A DNA stretch of 64,000 bases from Nematopogon swammerdamellus (lineage: Eukaryota > Arthropoda > Insecta > Lepidoptera > Adelidae), in assembly GCA_946902875.1 (NCBI GenBank), contig OX336340.1:10431566-10495565 (forward strand). Reading direction: 5' to 3'. The notes beneath the pieces are model-generated. The model was given only the letters and a program-made list of their open reading frames with translations, searched no databases and was not told the DNA's origin. Shown here in pieces: positions 41,821-64,000 of this stretch (positions are counted from its first letter, which is position 1; every line of letters begins with the position of its first letter). The position numbers were made by a program, and so were the translations under genes.

Positions 41821-43683
41821 ATGGGTCGCCGCAAGTCGAAACGAAAGCCGCCGCAGAAGCGCAAGGCAATTGAGCCGCTTGACCAGCAATTTAACTGTCC
41901 TTTCTGCAATCACGAAAAGTCTTGCGAAGTTAAGATGTTAGTTTCATAATTTTTTAAATTTGACATTACAATTTATCGTAAATTTGTATAACATCCTCTG
42001 AAACCCCTGTGTCCCCTGATCTATGTGTACTACTGCACCATACTATTAGATTGATTTACATAGGGGAAGGTGTGGATCTAAGCTTACGATGGCTTCACCG
42101 AACATATCCGGGCCCATCGGCAGTAGAGGAGGGTATCAATCGAGGCCGGGACTAGCGAGTGGCCACTCTAAATTTCCCGCGCATGCTTCACGTTTCGGCT
42201 CGCATCAAGCCCTCGTCAGCTAGTCTGCGTTGACTAGGACGCGGGGAAACCACCAGTCCCGCTCTCGACCTCCCTCTCTCTACCTATCCATATTCTGTAG
42301 GATGCTTCCAGTGACGTTTTCGAAGCTCTCTCCATATATGAGCTTAGCGTCGATCTTGGGAGCCCTAGATTCTTGAAGAGACTGTAGAGCGACTTCGCTG
42401 GTAGTCCTCTTGCTCCGACTTCCACAGCGAAGAGATCAGTCTTGAATCCGTTTCTCACAATCCGGTCTACTAAGTTGCAGTACTTGTTAAGCTTGATGTT
42501 GTGGTCCTTCGGTATGTTACTTTCCCATGGAACTGTAAGTTCAACAAGTACTACATGCTTTGTCGCTTTTGAGAATATGAGTATATCCGGCCTTAATGCT
42601 GTGGTACAGATTTCCGAAGGCATTTGGTAATGCTTCTCATGTGTGTCCATCAACAATTCCCAATCCTTTGCTGCTCCCAAAATTGAAGAAGGTTTAGTCC
42701 TATCTTTGGGCAGCTTATTGGCTCCAGGTTTCACAAAGTTGACCTTCTGGAAGCCGCTACTGGTTTGCCCTTTCCTGGTCCGTGCAATTGACAGGTTGAT
42801 GGCCTCTCTGATGATTTGGAGGACTTTATCATGACGGTAGGAATACTGGCCTCGCTCAAGTAGTATTTTGCATCCGCATAACAAATGTTTGGCCGTGCCT
42901 ACGAACTCCTTACATGACGGGCATAGTCTATTTGTAGATTTCCCCCATCTAACTAGGTTACTCGGGTCGGGGAGAGTAAGCTGGAATGCATTTAAGTAGA
43001 ACTTAAGCAGCTCAGGGGACCAGTTGTATATTATGGATTTCCACTTCAATGCAGGAGGGATGCAGAAGTCACCCACTGTTAGCCAATCATTCTGCATTTC
43101 TAGGTTTAAGGCGTGAAGTTTGAAGCCTTGTTCCATGTCCTCCTGAGCAAAACCTTTCAGTATTTCTTTATCAGACTTTGCTGTTTCTAATATTAGTGTA
43201 CATAATATTAGTGTTTAGCGTATTCCGGCAGAACAATGGTGTAAACCGTCGTTTTAGTGATAATTTCTACTGGAATATATTTATAATAGAATAAAATTCT
43301 ATTCCATTTTTATTTTCAGTGATGGGGTTACACGCCAAATAATCCAACCCGTCACGGTTTTAGTGTCTGCTGTTGGATATGCGCCTCACAGCTCTCCAAT
43401 CCTCCCTGCCTTCAGCGACACAGAACCAAACGCCTTACCGAATGTCATCGTCCCACCTGGTGGGTGATCTCCCCAAACTTGGTTTACCTGTCCACGGCTG
43501 ACAGTTTGGTACAGAAACGAATTTGTTTTATTTAAAATATGATGTTGCAGGGATCGCGGTCGGAACACCGCCCGCATACAGTGTCGGGTCTGCCTGGAGG
43601 ACTTCCAGACCACCACCAATGTGTTGTCGGAGCCGGTGGATGTCTATAATGACTGGGTTGACGCTTGTGAATCTGCAAATTAA
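41821..43683 (+). CDS. ELOF1: Transcription elongation factor 1 homolog ELOF1 (2 exons)
   Basis: Zinc-binding factor that travels with RNA polymerase II, helps elongation and takes part in transcription-coupled repair. Exon 1 is 41821-41936, exon 2 is 43551-43683; the intron splits a methionine codon (AT/G), with donor GTTAGT and acceptor TTGCAG. The product is 82 aa, one shorter than the usual 83. It starts with the basic tail M-G-R-R-K-S-K-R-K. The zinc ligands C26, C29, C50 and C53 (C-P-F-C and C-R-V-C) are all present, and the end is [14 protein letters not shown]. The intron carries an antisense retrotransposon fragment. No canonical AATAAA is seen close downstream. Confidence 0.96.
42120..43200 (-). 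mobile_element. 5'-truncated non-LTR retrotransposon of the restriction-like-endonuclease type
   Basis: The 3' end of a retroelement is inserted antisense in the ELOF1 intron. Its coding part is described separately. The 3' UTR words (CCCTCGTCAGCTAGTCTGCG, CTCCCTCTCTCTAC on the plus strand) recur at 44088-44190, which is a second, shorter copy. The 5' boundary lies near 43180-43200. Confidence 0.75.
42234..43136 (-). CDS. Retrotransposon polyprotein C-terminus: zinc knuckle and restriction-like endonuclease
   Basis: About 300 codons open to the stop at 42234; the frame stays open upstream to about 43200, so the ATG at 43136 is arbitrary. Residues 72-89 form C-x2-C-x8-H-x4-C. A PD-(D/E)xK-type core follows: R-P-D at 182-184, then V-E-L-T with E199, then K-L-N-K-Y at 215-219. 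This order is known from the C-terminus of R2/R4/NeSL-type non-LTR elements, where the endonuclease nicks the target. The reverse transcriptase itself is missing, so the copy cannot move. The intact frame suggests recent insertion or, less likely, retention. Confidence 0.75.
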   Translation of the reverse strand: MEQGFKLHALNLEMQNDWLTVGDFCIPPALKWKSIIYNWSPELLKFYLNAFQLTLPDPSNLVRWGKSTNRLCPSCKEFVGTAKHLLCGCKILLERGQYSYRHDKVLQIIREAINLSIARTRKGQTSSGFQKVNFVKPGANKLPKDRTKPSSILGAAKDWELLMDTHEKHYQMPSEICTTALRPDILIFSKATKHVVLVELTVPWESNIPKDHNIKLNKYCNLVDRIVRNGFKTDLFAVEVGARGLPAKSLYSLFKNLGLPRSTLSSYMERASKTSLEASYRIWIGREREVESGTGGFPAS

Positions 43684-44087
43684 ATCTGAGACCGCACTTA
43701 GCGGAGCGGCTGGCACTCGTTTGCTCATACAAATTGCTTGTTATGATGCGCAGCTTCATACATAGAATATTTGTGGCGTGCAGTGCTGCCAGTGCAGCCC
43801 CACCGTAGGATGTCTTCGCTACTTCTCATTAAGATTGTAATTTGAAATGTTTGGTATAATTTTTTTGTGATTCTAAATAGTTATAATCTATAGGTAAGTA
43901 TAGTAATAACAAAAAAAAGTGACAGTTCATAATATGAAATCCTAATTCATGCTAGAAGTTCAGTATCTGTAATTTGAACTATTGAGATAATTATATTTGT
44001 AATAATAACAGATTTGTTTCTCAGAAATGCTCACATCAACAGCTGTTCACTGTGAATGTGCAATGACAAGTGTTTCAGCTAGTGTCG

Positions 44088-44260
44088 AGCCCTCATCAGC
44101 TAGTCTGCGTTGACTGGGGCATGGAGCAGCCCTATCATCTAGCCCCGTGCACAATCTCCCTCTCTCTACTGATCCAAATTCTGTATGAGACTTCCACTGT
44201 AGGAGCTTATCGTCGATCTAGACAAGCCTATGTTCCTGAGCTCTGACTTTTTACCCTGTT
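44088..44260 (-). repeat. Second 3' fragment of the same retrotransposon
   Basis: GCCCTCATCAGCTAGTCTGC, CAATCTCCCTCTCTCTACTG and GAGCTTATCGTCGATCT match 42195-42370, with more decay. It lies about 400 bp downstream of the ELOF1 stop. Confidence 0.75.
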
Positions 44261-44261
44261 T

Positions 44262-44526
44262 AGTGTAGCCAAAATGACCAAAAGGATGAATTGACATGGC
44301 ACCTAGTTCACCAAGGTGTTATGGGCGACATTACCGGTGTTGTAGGCCCATAACACCGGGTGAACTAGGTGCCATGTTAGTGCTTCCCTTCGGTCGGCTA
44401 CACTGAACTGAATGGGAAACATGAACTATTTACAGAGCTGTTTCAATCAGTGCGGTGGTGCCAACCCGGGGGGGAAAACCCTACCACCTAGTAAGGGAAG
44501 AATGAAAGGGACCTACAGTTTTACGT
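44262..44526. repeat. Two abutting SINE family A fragments, tail-to-tail
   Basis: A plus-strand fragment (TTTAGTGTAGCC to GGTGTTGTAGG, 44262-44346) abuts a minus-strand fragment (CCCATAACACCGGGTGAACT to CCTACAGTTTTACGTGG, 44347-44526). Confidence 0.75.
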
Positions 44527-44708
44527 GGACATCTTCTTGATGGGCAGTTTCCACATGAAGGTCGCTCTGCTTGGACCCGTTGTGCGTTTCACCCCGGCTG
44601 CTACTCCATCCAACCCAGCTACTTCCAGAAGTCCTTGCATACCTCTTGGATTGTCCTCAGTTTTTGAGGATGTTGCCTGCTCATTTGCCACACCCTCGCA
44701 CTACAGTA

Positions 44709-44852
44709 CTAAGGCCCACTTGCACCAACACGAATTTAACGATATAAACCAGTTTAACTCGTTAAGCTAGTACCCGTTGACTGTGGGAACCGCGTTTAAA
44801 TCCATAACTCGCTACTTAACTCTAAATTCGTGTTGGCGCAATTGGGCCCTAG
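44709..44852. mobile_element. 144-bp MITE with TA target duplication
   Basis: The inverted ends read CTAAGGCCCACTTGCACCAA and CTAGGGCCCAATTGCGCCAA, followed by CACGAATTTA. TA is on both sides (44707-44708, 44853-44854). A short MITE of a kind frequent in Lepidoptera. Confidence 0.85.
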
Positions 44853-45229
44853 TATGTTACAGTATAGTTATTTAGTGGGTAGTGTCCAGTTAAAGTTCGT
44901 ACCACTAATCGTATTTCACCTTTGTTTAGCTGTAGTACGTACACCCTTGGTGAGCTTACTGTTGATGGCTGGCATCGCCGCTCTGGCTTGCTTGCAGTCC
45001 CTTCTTTGTGCCCACTGCAGTTGATGGTTCCTTTGCTTGTGTTAATTCATGACCTTAACTGGTTAAATGTTAGAATTAGGTACTATTGGCTCAGGCCCTT
45101 CGACCGCTCAAACTGCCCCTCTTCTTGCAACACCCCGTTGTGGCCTTTTATCCACTGGAGGATGACTGTTATGTTTAGCGATAACCTCTAGAGCATGGTG
45201 GCACTCCATGATGAGGCTTGATTATATTT

Positions 45230-45465
45230 TATTACTAGACAAGCTGTGCCCGCGCTCCGCCCGCTCTCATATTTCACTTCACTGCTAACCTCATAAGCTA
45301 TTTAGCGTCATAGTAAGTAGCCTATAGTTGATGGGAAGAATCAAGCTATCCGTAGAATTTTGTTTTATTAAAATCGGTTCAGTGGTTCTCGAGTTATAAG
45401 CGGACAGACAGACACTCAGACACTCAGACAGAAAGCAGACGTTGGATTTTATTATAGGTAAGGAT
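45230..45465 (+). repeat. Dispersed repeat (ACAAGCTGTGCCCGCGCTCC)
   Basis: Starts GACAAGCTGTGCCCGCGC, contains AAATCGGTTCAGTGGTTCTC and GGACAGACAGACACTCAGAC, and ends near TTTTATTATAGG. Related to 16475-16640. Confidence 0.6.
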
Positions 45466-46087
45466 AAGGCCCGAGTCACTGTCGCATAGTATTTGTATGC
45501 CACTGAAATGGTAATATGGACAATTTGAGAAAATTATTACATAGATTGAATATCTCAATAAGATAAAATAATTAATTTACAGTTGTACGGGTTAATGTAG
45601 CATTTGCGGTAGTAGTTAATTTCAATTACTGTCACGAAAATAGTGCCACCTAACCTACATAAATCATAATAAACCATGTCACAAAAATGTGTCTTATTTG
45701 TCACTTATCCAAACCTCCATTTAAATAAGTATAGGTAGTAAAATTTGCAATATTTAGGAATGAAATAATAATATTATGTTGTGTGGAAATGAGGTAAAAA
45801 TTATCTTGATCACCGGCGATTACCTCATATGGCTTCGTAGTCCGGTCAACTGTACTATAGAAAATATTTTTTCCCCAGTCCGGTTGACCCTTTGACCGGA
45901 CAACTGAACCGTACTATGGGCAAAAAGCGTCCCAAATATTTAATACGGTTACACCCCTTGGCTTCCATGCCATTTTCGCCGCGCGAAAATTTGCGATTTG
46001 GCACGCCCGCAAACTCAAGTAGGTATTTAGTAAAGTAATATAGTCAGATCAATAACCTCTATGGGCTCTTAACCGCTAATGAAGTTC
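45466..46087. other. Intergenic, nothing recognised
   Basis: The 45840-45920 part contains CCGGTCAACTG/CCGGTTGACC words in both orientations, possibly a decayed inverted-repeat element. Confidence 0.35.
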
Positions 46088-46120
46088 TCCACAAAACGGT
46101 ATAATATACCGTTTTGTGGA
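46088..46120. repeat. Perfect hairpin, 16-bp stems, 1-nt loop
   Basis: TCCACAAAACGGTATA, one A, then the exact complement. It sits just before a family B SINE. Confidence 0.9.
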
Positions 46121-46129
46121 TATCTGGTA

Positions 46130-46372
46130 TGTAATATCCCTTGCCCCTTACTAGGCGGTAGGCTCAAATTGTAGCCGACTGGGTTGGTACCACCGTACTG
46201 GATGTAAGATGGCCGCATAGCAGCCTCGGTTGTGTTCTCCTCTAGTCCAGTATAACCAGCAATCCAGGGAAGTCTCCGGTATGGCACCTACCTTCTCGGA
46301 GGTGATGTTGGCTGGTCGGAGCATGCGCTTTGGCCCCTACGACTCAGCCACCCATACCGGATTACATAAAAA
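46130..46372 (+). repeat. SINE family B
   Basis: Body words CTTACTAGGCGGTAGGCTC and GGTATGGCACCTACCTTCTC are distant relatives of family A. The end is ATACCGGATTACATAAAAAA. No clear Pol III head is left. Confidence 0.65.
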
Positions 46373-46419
46373 AAAATATAACAAGTGAGGAATCACTTAA
46401 TTAGAGCACAGCCGGTTTT

Positions 46420-46700
46420 TTTTTACATTTCTAACCTAAAATTGCCAAATTACCATTATGCGAATATACCAGTAATCTGTGAATCACTTATCGACGTGTT
46501 TGTAGATCATGCATTTAAATTTTCTTTTTTTTTATTTATTCGTCCCTTTTCGGGACAGGCAAAACTAATTAAAGTATACAGCCTTTCCTGTTGTACTCTA
46601 ATGTCTGTTGTTTTTTTCTCGTATTGCGAGAATCTCAAAAATATCTAAGTACTTTTTATTTACGATGACGCGGCAAACAACCTTGTATTCAAATAAAATT
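46420..46700 (+). repeat. Dispersed repeat, second copy of 30690-30962
   Basis: ACAGGCAAAACTAATTAAAG, TATACAGCCTTTCC and CGATGACGCGGCAAAC match the first copy in order. Confidence 0.6.
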
Positions 46701-47039
46701 TGACCTAGAAACCAGTTTACCATTCTGCCAGAAATGACGTAGTATAAAAATAAATAGACAGCAGTTAAAATTATTGTTTTTCCTGAGGAATATAAAAAAA
46801 TATTTAAGTGTGTTCTATAGGAAAAAAAAGGCAACAGTTTCTATCCGTACAGACAGCCCAGCATTCTTACTCGTTCTAATAAGAAAAATTCATGGAAATC
46901 GCAATTTGCGAAATTTTTTATCATTTTATTAGGGCCGACCGGCCCTTCCGGATGGCAAGCAATTAAAAAGGTTGAGGTTAAATTGACCTAAAAAGGCAAT
47001 TAGGTAAAATGGAAAAGAAAAATACATTGTAACTGCAGT

Positions 47040-49555
47040 CACTTTATTAGCCAACAACAATAATTTATAAACATTGAGAAGAAGAAATACACAAGTGGAA
47101 CTTCAGTTACATAATGCTTACAATATTCACAGGGTCCTTTTAGGATTGGGTTCGGTGGCCAGGCACGTCGGCTATTTTATAATTAGCCGACTACTTTCAA
47201 ATTATCATTTACTACAAGTTATTTAGACAGTACATACTCGTCGCTGCTGCCGCGGATGTAAAAGACTCCACTTAGCGCAAGTACATCACAGTAGTTGAAT
47301 ACTGGGTAAGATTGGTGGCAGTAGGGGCGGGCACGCACGTCCCGGCCATCTTGCTAGTCTTTTAGAATGGTGATGAGGATACTACAAAACCATCAAGTGA
47401 CCTATGAAATGAATTCAAATAAATTATGTTCATGAAAAAATATTAAACACAGCTTACAGTATTTCAGTTTCCTGCTCACATTGGATTCATGAAGTTGCAA
47501 AAATGTTTAGTATTGAAGAAAAAAAATTGTTTATAAATTAGTGTACTTAAATGTTTATGATGGATGACAGACTAAACAGAATCTATGTGAACATTGGTAG
47601 CAGAATTCGTTGACTTGAGAGCATACTCTGCGCCTCAGCCTCCCACACTAGCGCAATTCAACGATCACTCCAAAACGATTTGGCATGAGGCAAACATTTT
47701 ACTTTGTGTGCCTCTTTAGGAAAATTTTTATCAAAATAGGTTTACATAAGAATAATCTTATTAAGTTAAGTTAATAACATGTGTTCCTATAGAGACACGG
47801 ATCTTAGAAGAAAAGTTGATAGAAGTGAAATGGTAAGCATTTCACGTATGAACTTGCCACATTCACTATGCCAAATTTTATTTAAGTTCTTAGTATGGGA
47901 AGCCGAAGCGTACAGCATGCTGTTAAGTACTTAAGTACGTTATAATAATTGCTTACATCTAGCATTGGTTGAGTCCTACAGATACATCAACAATATAAAA
48001 TATTTCTTTTATAAACGAAAGCCATTCCGTAGTAACAATGTGTAACATTAATGCAATGTGGAATGTTTTGTTGCGTACGGTGCCAAACTGCTACTAGATC
48101 AATGGCTACAAGAGGCTACACATTCACATCAATGGCTACACATTCATGAAAAAATATTAAGCACAGCTTACAGAAGACTTTCAAAATCATCTGCGAGTGT
48201 GTTTCAAAATACTGATATAGGCCACACAAGCCCTAACTGTAATATTATATAACGTGACGGGTACACTACAAATCGCAAGTTACAAAATACATTTCTATCA
48301 GACCAGTCATCCGGTCCAGAACCAACAATAGCACAGCCAACATTCAAGCCGAACTCATCTCTATTCACATGGAGTGTACCGTCATGTCGTTGTACTATAC
48401 TAAAATAAAACAATACTTAAATATTGAAAAAAAATATTTCAAGTTTATAAATTTCTTTAACAATTTTATAGTTTATTAATTCCTTTGCTAAAATCTACAG
48501 ATATGATCTAATGCATAGTTAGTGATTATAAACTATCCACCGTCTGGACTAAACGCAGTGTCATCTACTTTACGAATAGTAAAATTGACGAATTTCTCTT
48601 ACCTATTTATTAAAATTTGTAAGCATATACACAAATTAGACAAAAAGCTTCGCTTCTAGCCTGCACTTAATTTCTAAACAGTAGCTTACATTCATAAAAA
48701 GATCTATTTTTAATATTGCTCTACATAAACTGGCGTAGATTCACACAGAACAATAGAGTCAAACAAATCAGGTATGTCGTTCACTACTTTATCGCAATGT
48801 TATGCGCGTAATACAGCCAATTCCCTTTGAGCTATCCACTAATATAAGTTACGTAATCACAATAAGTAAACCCGAGGTCTGTCTGCAGTGGTGTCACCAG
48901 ATATATTGTATATCGTGTCCGGTAACAAGGAACCTACTCAATGAAGCTACATTATCTAACTAACTACAATAAATTAATATACCTAATGGAATCCTCTTTA
49001 GAGATTTTAAAGGTCGACTAGATTACCTAATTACTTTCAATACCAACCAGCAAATAAATATCATGGAATAATATTAATGATGGTGTGGCGACACAACTGC
49101 AGTTTTGGTGAGCGCATACCAACCCAGCGTCAGGTGTGAGAAGCAGTGACCTCTGTCAGTAGTGCAGTGTGCTCTGTGGTTCAGGTTACATCGCGGTCTA
49201 TTCACTCAGGACAATTACACAAACCGGCAGTCATACTTTCGCATTTGGCTAGATTTAGTTCGAGGTAAGCACACATCAATTAGTTGATTATACAGTGGTA
49301 ATACCAATTTTTATCCAGATATACCTAGTTCAAACATCAGATTTATAATGCCTTTTACAATATGAGTAATAAATAAGTGTTAAATAGGTTGCACTATAGT
49401 TTAATTGCAGCGTAAATAAATATAGTTGTGAATATTTTTTTAATGACAAAGTTAAGTGAACTTTTCGTTGAGTGAAATGAGTGTCGTATTGCATACACCA
49501 CAACACAACTCACACCAACAGTGCACGAAAATTTGTTCACGTTGAGGTCGTATAT
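47040..49555 (-). other. Probable 3' UTR of the acidic-protein gene
   Basis: No repeat family of this window is present over ~2.5 kb, unlike its surroundings. AATAAA on the minus strand at about 47043-47048 (plus-strand TTTATT) could be the polyadenylation signal. Inferred from position and absence of repeats only. Confidence 0.4.
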
Positions 49556-50584
49556 TCAAAAAGCTCCCATATCGACAAACATTTCGAACGGTGTCAAGTC
49601 ATCATCATCGGAAGTAAGCTGAGAGTCACTTTGTATCGGTGGTTCTATGGGAATGTGTAATGAAAGTTTGCTCTCGTCCCCTGTGTTCACGTTTCCGTCA
49701 CTGCTTGTGCCTGGCGCGGCCACATCCTTTTTAGAGACTCCTTCAATATAAGCCTCATCCTTAAAATTTTCAGTTTTTGCTTCCATGTGCTCGTTTCCGA
49801 TGGTGGCAACGCCCGCCAACGGAATGTCCATGCAAATGTTCTCGGTGAAGCACATGTTGAAATCTGACATGGTCTCGTTGACCTGCGTAAGGTTGGCATC
49901 ATCGTACGTGCCTCCTGGACCAAATTCAATATTTGATGAATTGATTTCTTCAGTAAACATGCCTGAGTCGGCCGCATCTGAGAAGTTGTGCGAGGAGATC
50001 ATCTCGCGAACAGCAATGCGAGCGCTCTCGGTGCAATGCGACGTCGCCGTCGTATCGTCACCGTCGAGGTTGAAGTCGTGCAAAGTTACTTGAAGAGTAT
50101 CACCTCTGTACTCGCCGGTAGCGGAAGTGGTGTCTGCGGGCAATGCATCATCTGAACGATTTGAGGCCATCGACAAGTCCGCTTCGGCATTGAGCGTCTC
50201 AGAGTCTCTGTCTCCATCGTAATCCTCGTGGAGGGCCTCCATCTCCTCCAGGCATTTTGTGGAGTCATCCTCATCGCTCGATCTATTCGCATCCAATCCG
50301 TTCTGGTCGTCATCCTGCAAGAGTGCCGTGTCACTGCAAGATGCGGCTTCGTTTTCATTCTCAAAGTCAATATTGACGCTATGTATAGAGACGGACATGT
50401 TTATGAGCGGCAACTCGCGTGCTACCTTTCTCCTTTCGCTTTTCTCGATGTAGGAGTTGACTGTCAGAATTTCGGAGCATTCGCTGACTTCGTCGTAGTC
50501 GATTTCGAAGCTGGTAAGGTCTGAGGTACAGGGTGCACTCTCCGAGAGCTTGGGGGGTGGACGGCGGCGGTGTCGACGGCAGTG
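49556..50584 (-). CDS. Unrecognised acidic protein, probable 3'-terminal exon
   Basis: The frame is open from 50674 to the stop at 49556-49558. A strong 3' splice site (long pyrimidine tract, CATCAG at 50590-50585) would start an exon at 50584 in phase 0, giving 342 codons. The N-terminal part is basic (H-C-R-R-R-H-R-R-R-P-P-P), followed by S-F-E-I-D-Y-D-E-V. The rest is strongly acidic and Ser/Thr-rich, with many D-D and S-D-D pairs, ending D-D-D-D-L-T-P-F-E-M-F. Composition over the whole frame is protein-like. I recognise no domain; it looks disordered. It lies 109 bp downstream of the NSF stop on the same strand. Upstream exons, if any, are not identified. Alternatively the first ATG at 50398 starts a 280-codon ORF. 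Confidence 0.6.
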   Translation of the reverse strand, partial: HCRRHRRRPPPKLSESAPCTSDLTSFEIDYDEVSECSEILTVNSYIEKSERRKVARELPLINMSVSIHSVNIDFENENEAASCSDTALLQDDDQNGLDANRSSDEDDSTKCLEEMEALHEDYDGDRDSETLNAEADLSMASNRSDDALPADTTSATGEYRGDTLQVTLHDFNLDGDDTTATSHCTESARIAVREMISSHNFSDAADSGMFTEEINSSNIEFGPGGTYDDANLTQVNETMSDFNMCFTENICMDIPLAGVATIGNEHMEAKTENFKDEAYIEGVSKKDVAAPGTSSDGNVNTGDESKLSLHIPIEPPIQSDSQLTSDDDDLTPFEMFVDMGAF

Positions 50585-50692
50585 CTGATGGTGGTGAGCG
50601 GGCGAGGAAGGGAGAGAGTGCGAGGGGGAGAGTGTGTGTGAGGGCTGTATGTGTGTGGTATGCGCGTGTGACCCCTAAGGTTGAGGTGAACC

Positions 50693-62397
<11,705 letters not shown>

Positions 62398-62639
62398 CTA
62401 TTGGGAATAGAAGGAGTTAGTCAGTGATGATACGTCTCAGTGATTTAATATTCCTTTAATTTAAAAATAAAAAAAATTACATTTAAACAACACAATGATC
62501 TGAAAATTCCAACAGTAGAAGAGGTGACAAGTAAAACAGTTGAGAATTATGCACTTACGGCCGTTCGCACCACCTTCGGCTACAATATAGTTGCTAGTTA
62601 TCTCCTGCCAAATGTATGAGAAATTCACTCACTGTAACC

Positions 62640-62900
62640 AACAAATAAGAGTTGATCTAGAGGTAACCGGAGGTGGTGAAAACGGGGAACAGACTAGCAT
62701 CCAGAAGACCTGGCCAAACACCTCGTGACCAAAAGAAGTATGATCAACGCCTCACGAGGACACCACTAAACCTAGCTAGAATATTGTCACGTCGCAACAA
62801 TGTTCTAGCTATCTCCCCTCATAAAACAGTTTTTTATAAGAACTTTTTTACTATTCACGCAGCTCGGATGTGGAAGTTTAGTTCTAAAATAAGGCTGTAG
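62640..62900 (+). pseudogene. Possible LINE ORF2 C-terminal fragment
   Basis: A short frame ending near 62897 contains S-P-H-K-T-V-F-Y-K-N-F-F-T-I-H-A-A-R-M-W, which resembles the last residues of jockey/R1-like polymerases. Weak evidence; it could be chance. Confidence 0.35.
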
Positions 62901-62936
62901 TAATGTTAAGAGGTTATGCGCATTTGTGTGTGAAAC

Positions 62937-63475
62937 CATCGACATCTATTTTATAGATCGAACGTCGTACAATGCAACCTGTGCTAGACGTCGGTACAAG
63001 TGTGCGTGCACGCATACACAGTATTGTGATACGTGACACGATCCCTACGAGGATGCTATCGCGCGCTCGCCCCCACCCGCCCACAGATGACAAGAACGAG
63101 CGAGAAAGACGTCATGCGGCGCGTTTGCCGTCTTTCCGCCCACTCCCATCACCAGCAGGCAAGCGAGAACGAGAACGCGATACCACCGCAACGTCACACG
63201 ATCCTATCCGTGACAGCATGGCTTCTTAACACGCCATAACATGCTCAGGCGAAACAAACAACAACGTTTGTCACTGTCACTCTTTATAACAGCAACCGGG
63301 CATGCTGCACACACGCGTCACCGACTCGATACAGACTTGCGTGCGTTCAACACGCGCCGCACACGCCGTATGAAGCGGCTGTCCGTGAAATCTGCATTAT
63401 ATGCAGGTCTCGTCGAGAACATATTTTTTCGGGAGTGATGTATGGGATGGGCCAATCTATAAAATAGATATCAAT
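62937..63475. mobile_element. 539-bp MITE with 9-bp target duplication
   Basis: The ends contain ATCTATTTTATAGAT in inverted orientation, extended to about 22 bp with a few mismatches. GTGTGAAAC flanks both sides (62928-62936 and 63476-63484). A 9-bp duplication points to Mutator-like transposases. The interior is CpG-rich without a credible gene. It lies upstream of the first NSF exon found, probably in an intron. Confidence 0.75.
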
Positions 63476-63484
63476 GTGTGAAAC

Positions 63485-64000
63485 TAATAATGATAATTAA
63501 ACATCAATTTAATTAGGAGTATTTTGTGAAGTGCATTACTGATTCAAGCCACAATTTTGACAAAAAAGAAAACAAGGCAATACAAGTTGTAGGATACCTT
63601 TGTAGGAATTTTTTTCAAGATTTCTCCCCTGGTAAATTTGTTGTTATGTTTTGTCTAACCTAACTCTTATGCATACAAATAGCTGAAATCAAAAGTTTTA
63701 TGTTTCAGACACAATAGCTTGCGGCGGGCCAACGTCTGAGGGGTTAATTAGGCTTGTAGAGGCTTCACTGTTTTTTGTTGACTATGCGACCAGCCTGTAC
63801 CAAGCATTGATTGACATTTGACCTTTATTGAGGAATGTTCCTCGATCTTAAATGTTGCGCTGCTTCACAGCCTGCTGTCGAGATGGAGGTTCTTGGGGTT
63901 CTTTAGGGGAGGTTCTTTAGGCGTCCATAGCGACACTTGCGAGTAGGTTTGTTGTACACACCGACATATTGACTAAATGTGACATCTTGAAATGTCATTT
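63485..64000. other. Probable NSF intron or upstream DNA
   Basis: No further NSF exon and no known repeat recognised. Confidence 0.4.

Overview
This window looks like nuclear DNA of a moth or butterfly (Lepidoptera). It is AT-rich and mostly intergenic. It holds intron-bearing animal genes (an RR-type cuticle protein, a FAM32A-like protein, ELOF1 and NSF) and many dispersed repeats of kinds I know from lepidopteran genomes. There is no operon structure, no CRISPR array and no prokaryotic feature. The species cannot be named from the sequence.

Layout. 0-1.5 kb: a two-exon larval cuticle protein gene on the minus strand, with a clear TATA box and arthropod initiator. 1.5-31 kb: a gene-poor stretch filled with SINEs, LINE relics, DNA transposons and a few GC-rich blocks that look non-repetitive. 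Its main structures are a 4.8 kb Harbinger-like element (10,088-14,872) with inverted arrays of a ~139-bp repeat and a foldback 100-bp minisatellite inside it, and two dead hAT elements whose 8-bp target duplications are still perfect (18,620-20,708 and 25,256-26,034). 31.1-35.5 kb: a very young Ty3/gypsy-type LTR retrotransposon with LTRs that look identical and a 1,228-codon Gag-Pol frame. 35.8-38 kb: a nested mosaic of inverted-repeat elements.

38-44 kb: two small housekeeping genes on the plus strand. The first is FAM32A-like (2 exons, 112 aa). The second is ELOF1 (2 exons, 82 aa), whose single intron carries an antisense, still open fragment of a retrotransposon with a restriction-like endonuclease. 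47-50.6 kb: a minus-strand acidic reading frame that I do not recognise, with a probable long 3' UTR. 50.7-62.4 kb: the minus-strand gene for NSF, the SNARE-disassembly AAA+ ATPase. Thirteen exons could be joined with consistent splice phases (669 codons). The first ~75 residues and the promoter lie beyond the right edge.

The most unusual feature is in the last NSF intron. The penultimate NSF exon has been partly duplicated into about eight tandem copies of a 165-167-bp unit, each keeping the exon's own 5' splice site. Other points worth a second look are a SINE family whose head joins a tRNA-like A box to a 5S rRNA-like promoter, the foldback E-box minisatellite, and the unrecognised acidic ORF beside NSF. 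The protein-coding genes are unrelated in function; I see no pathway linking them.
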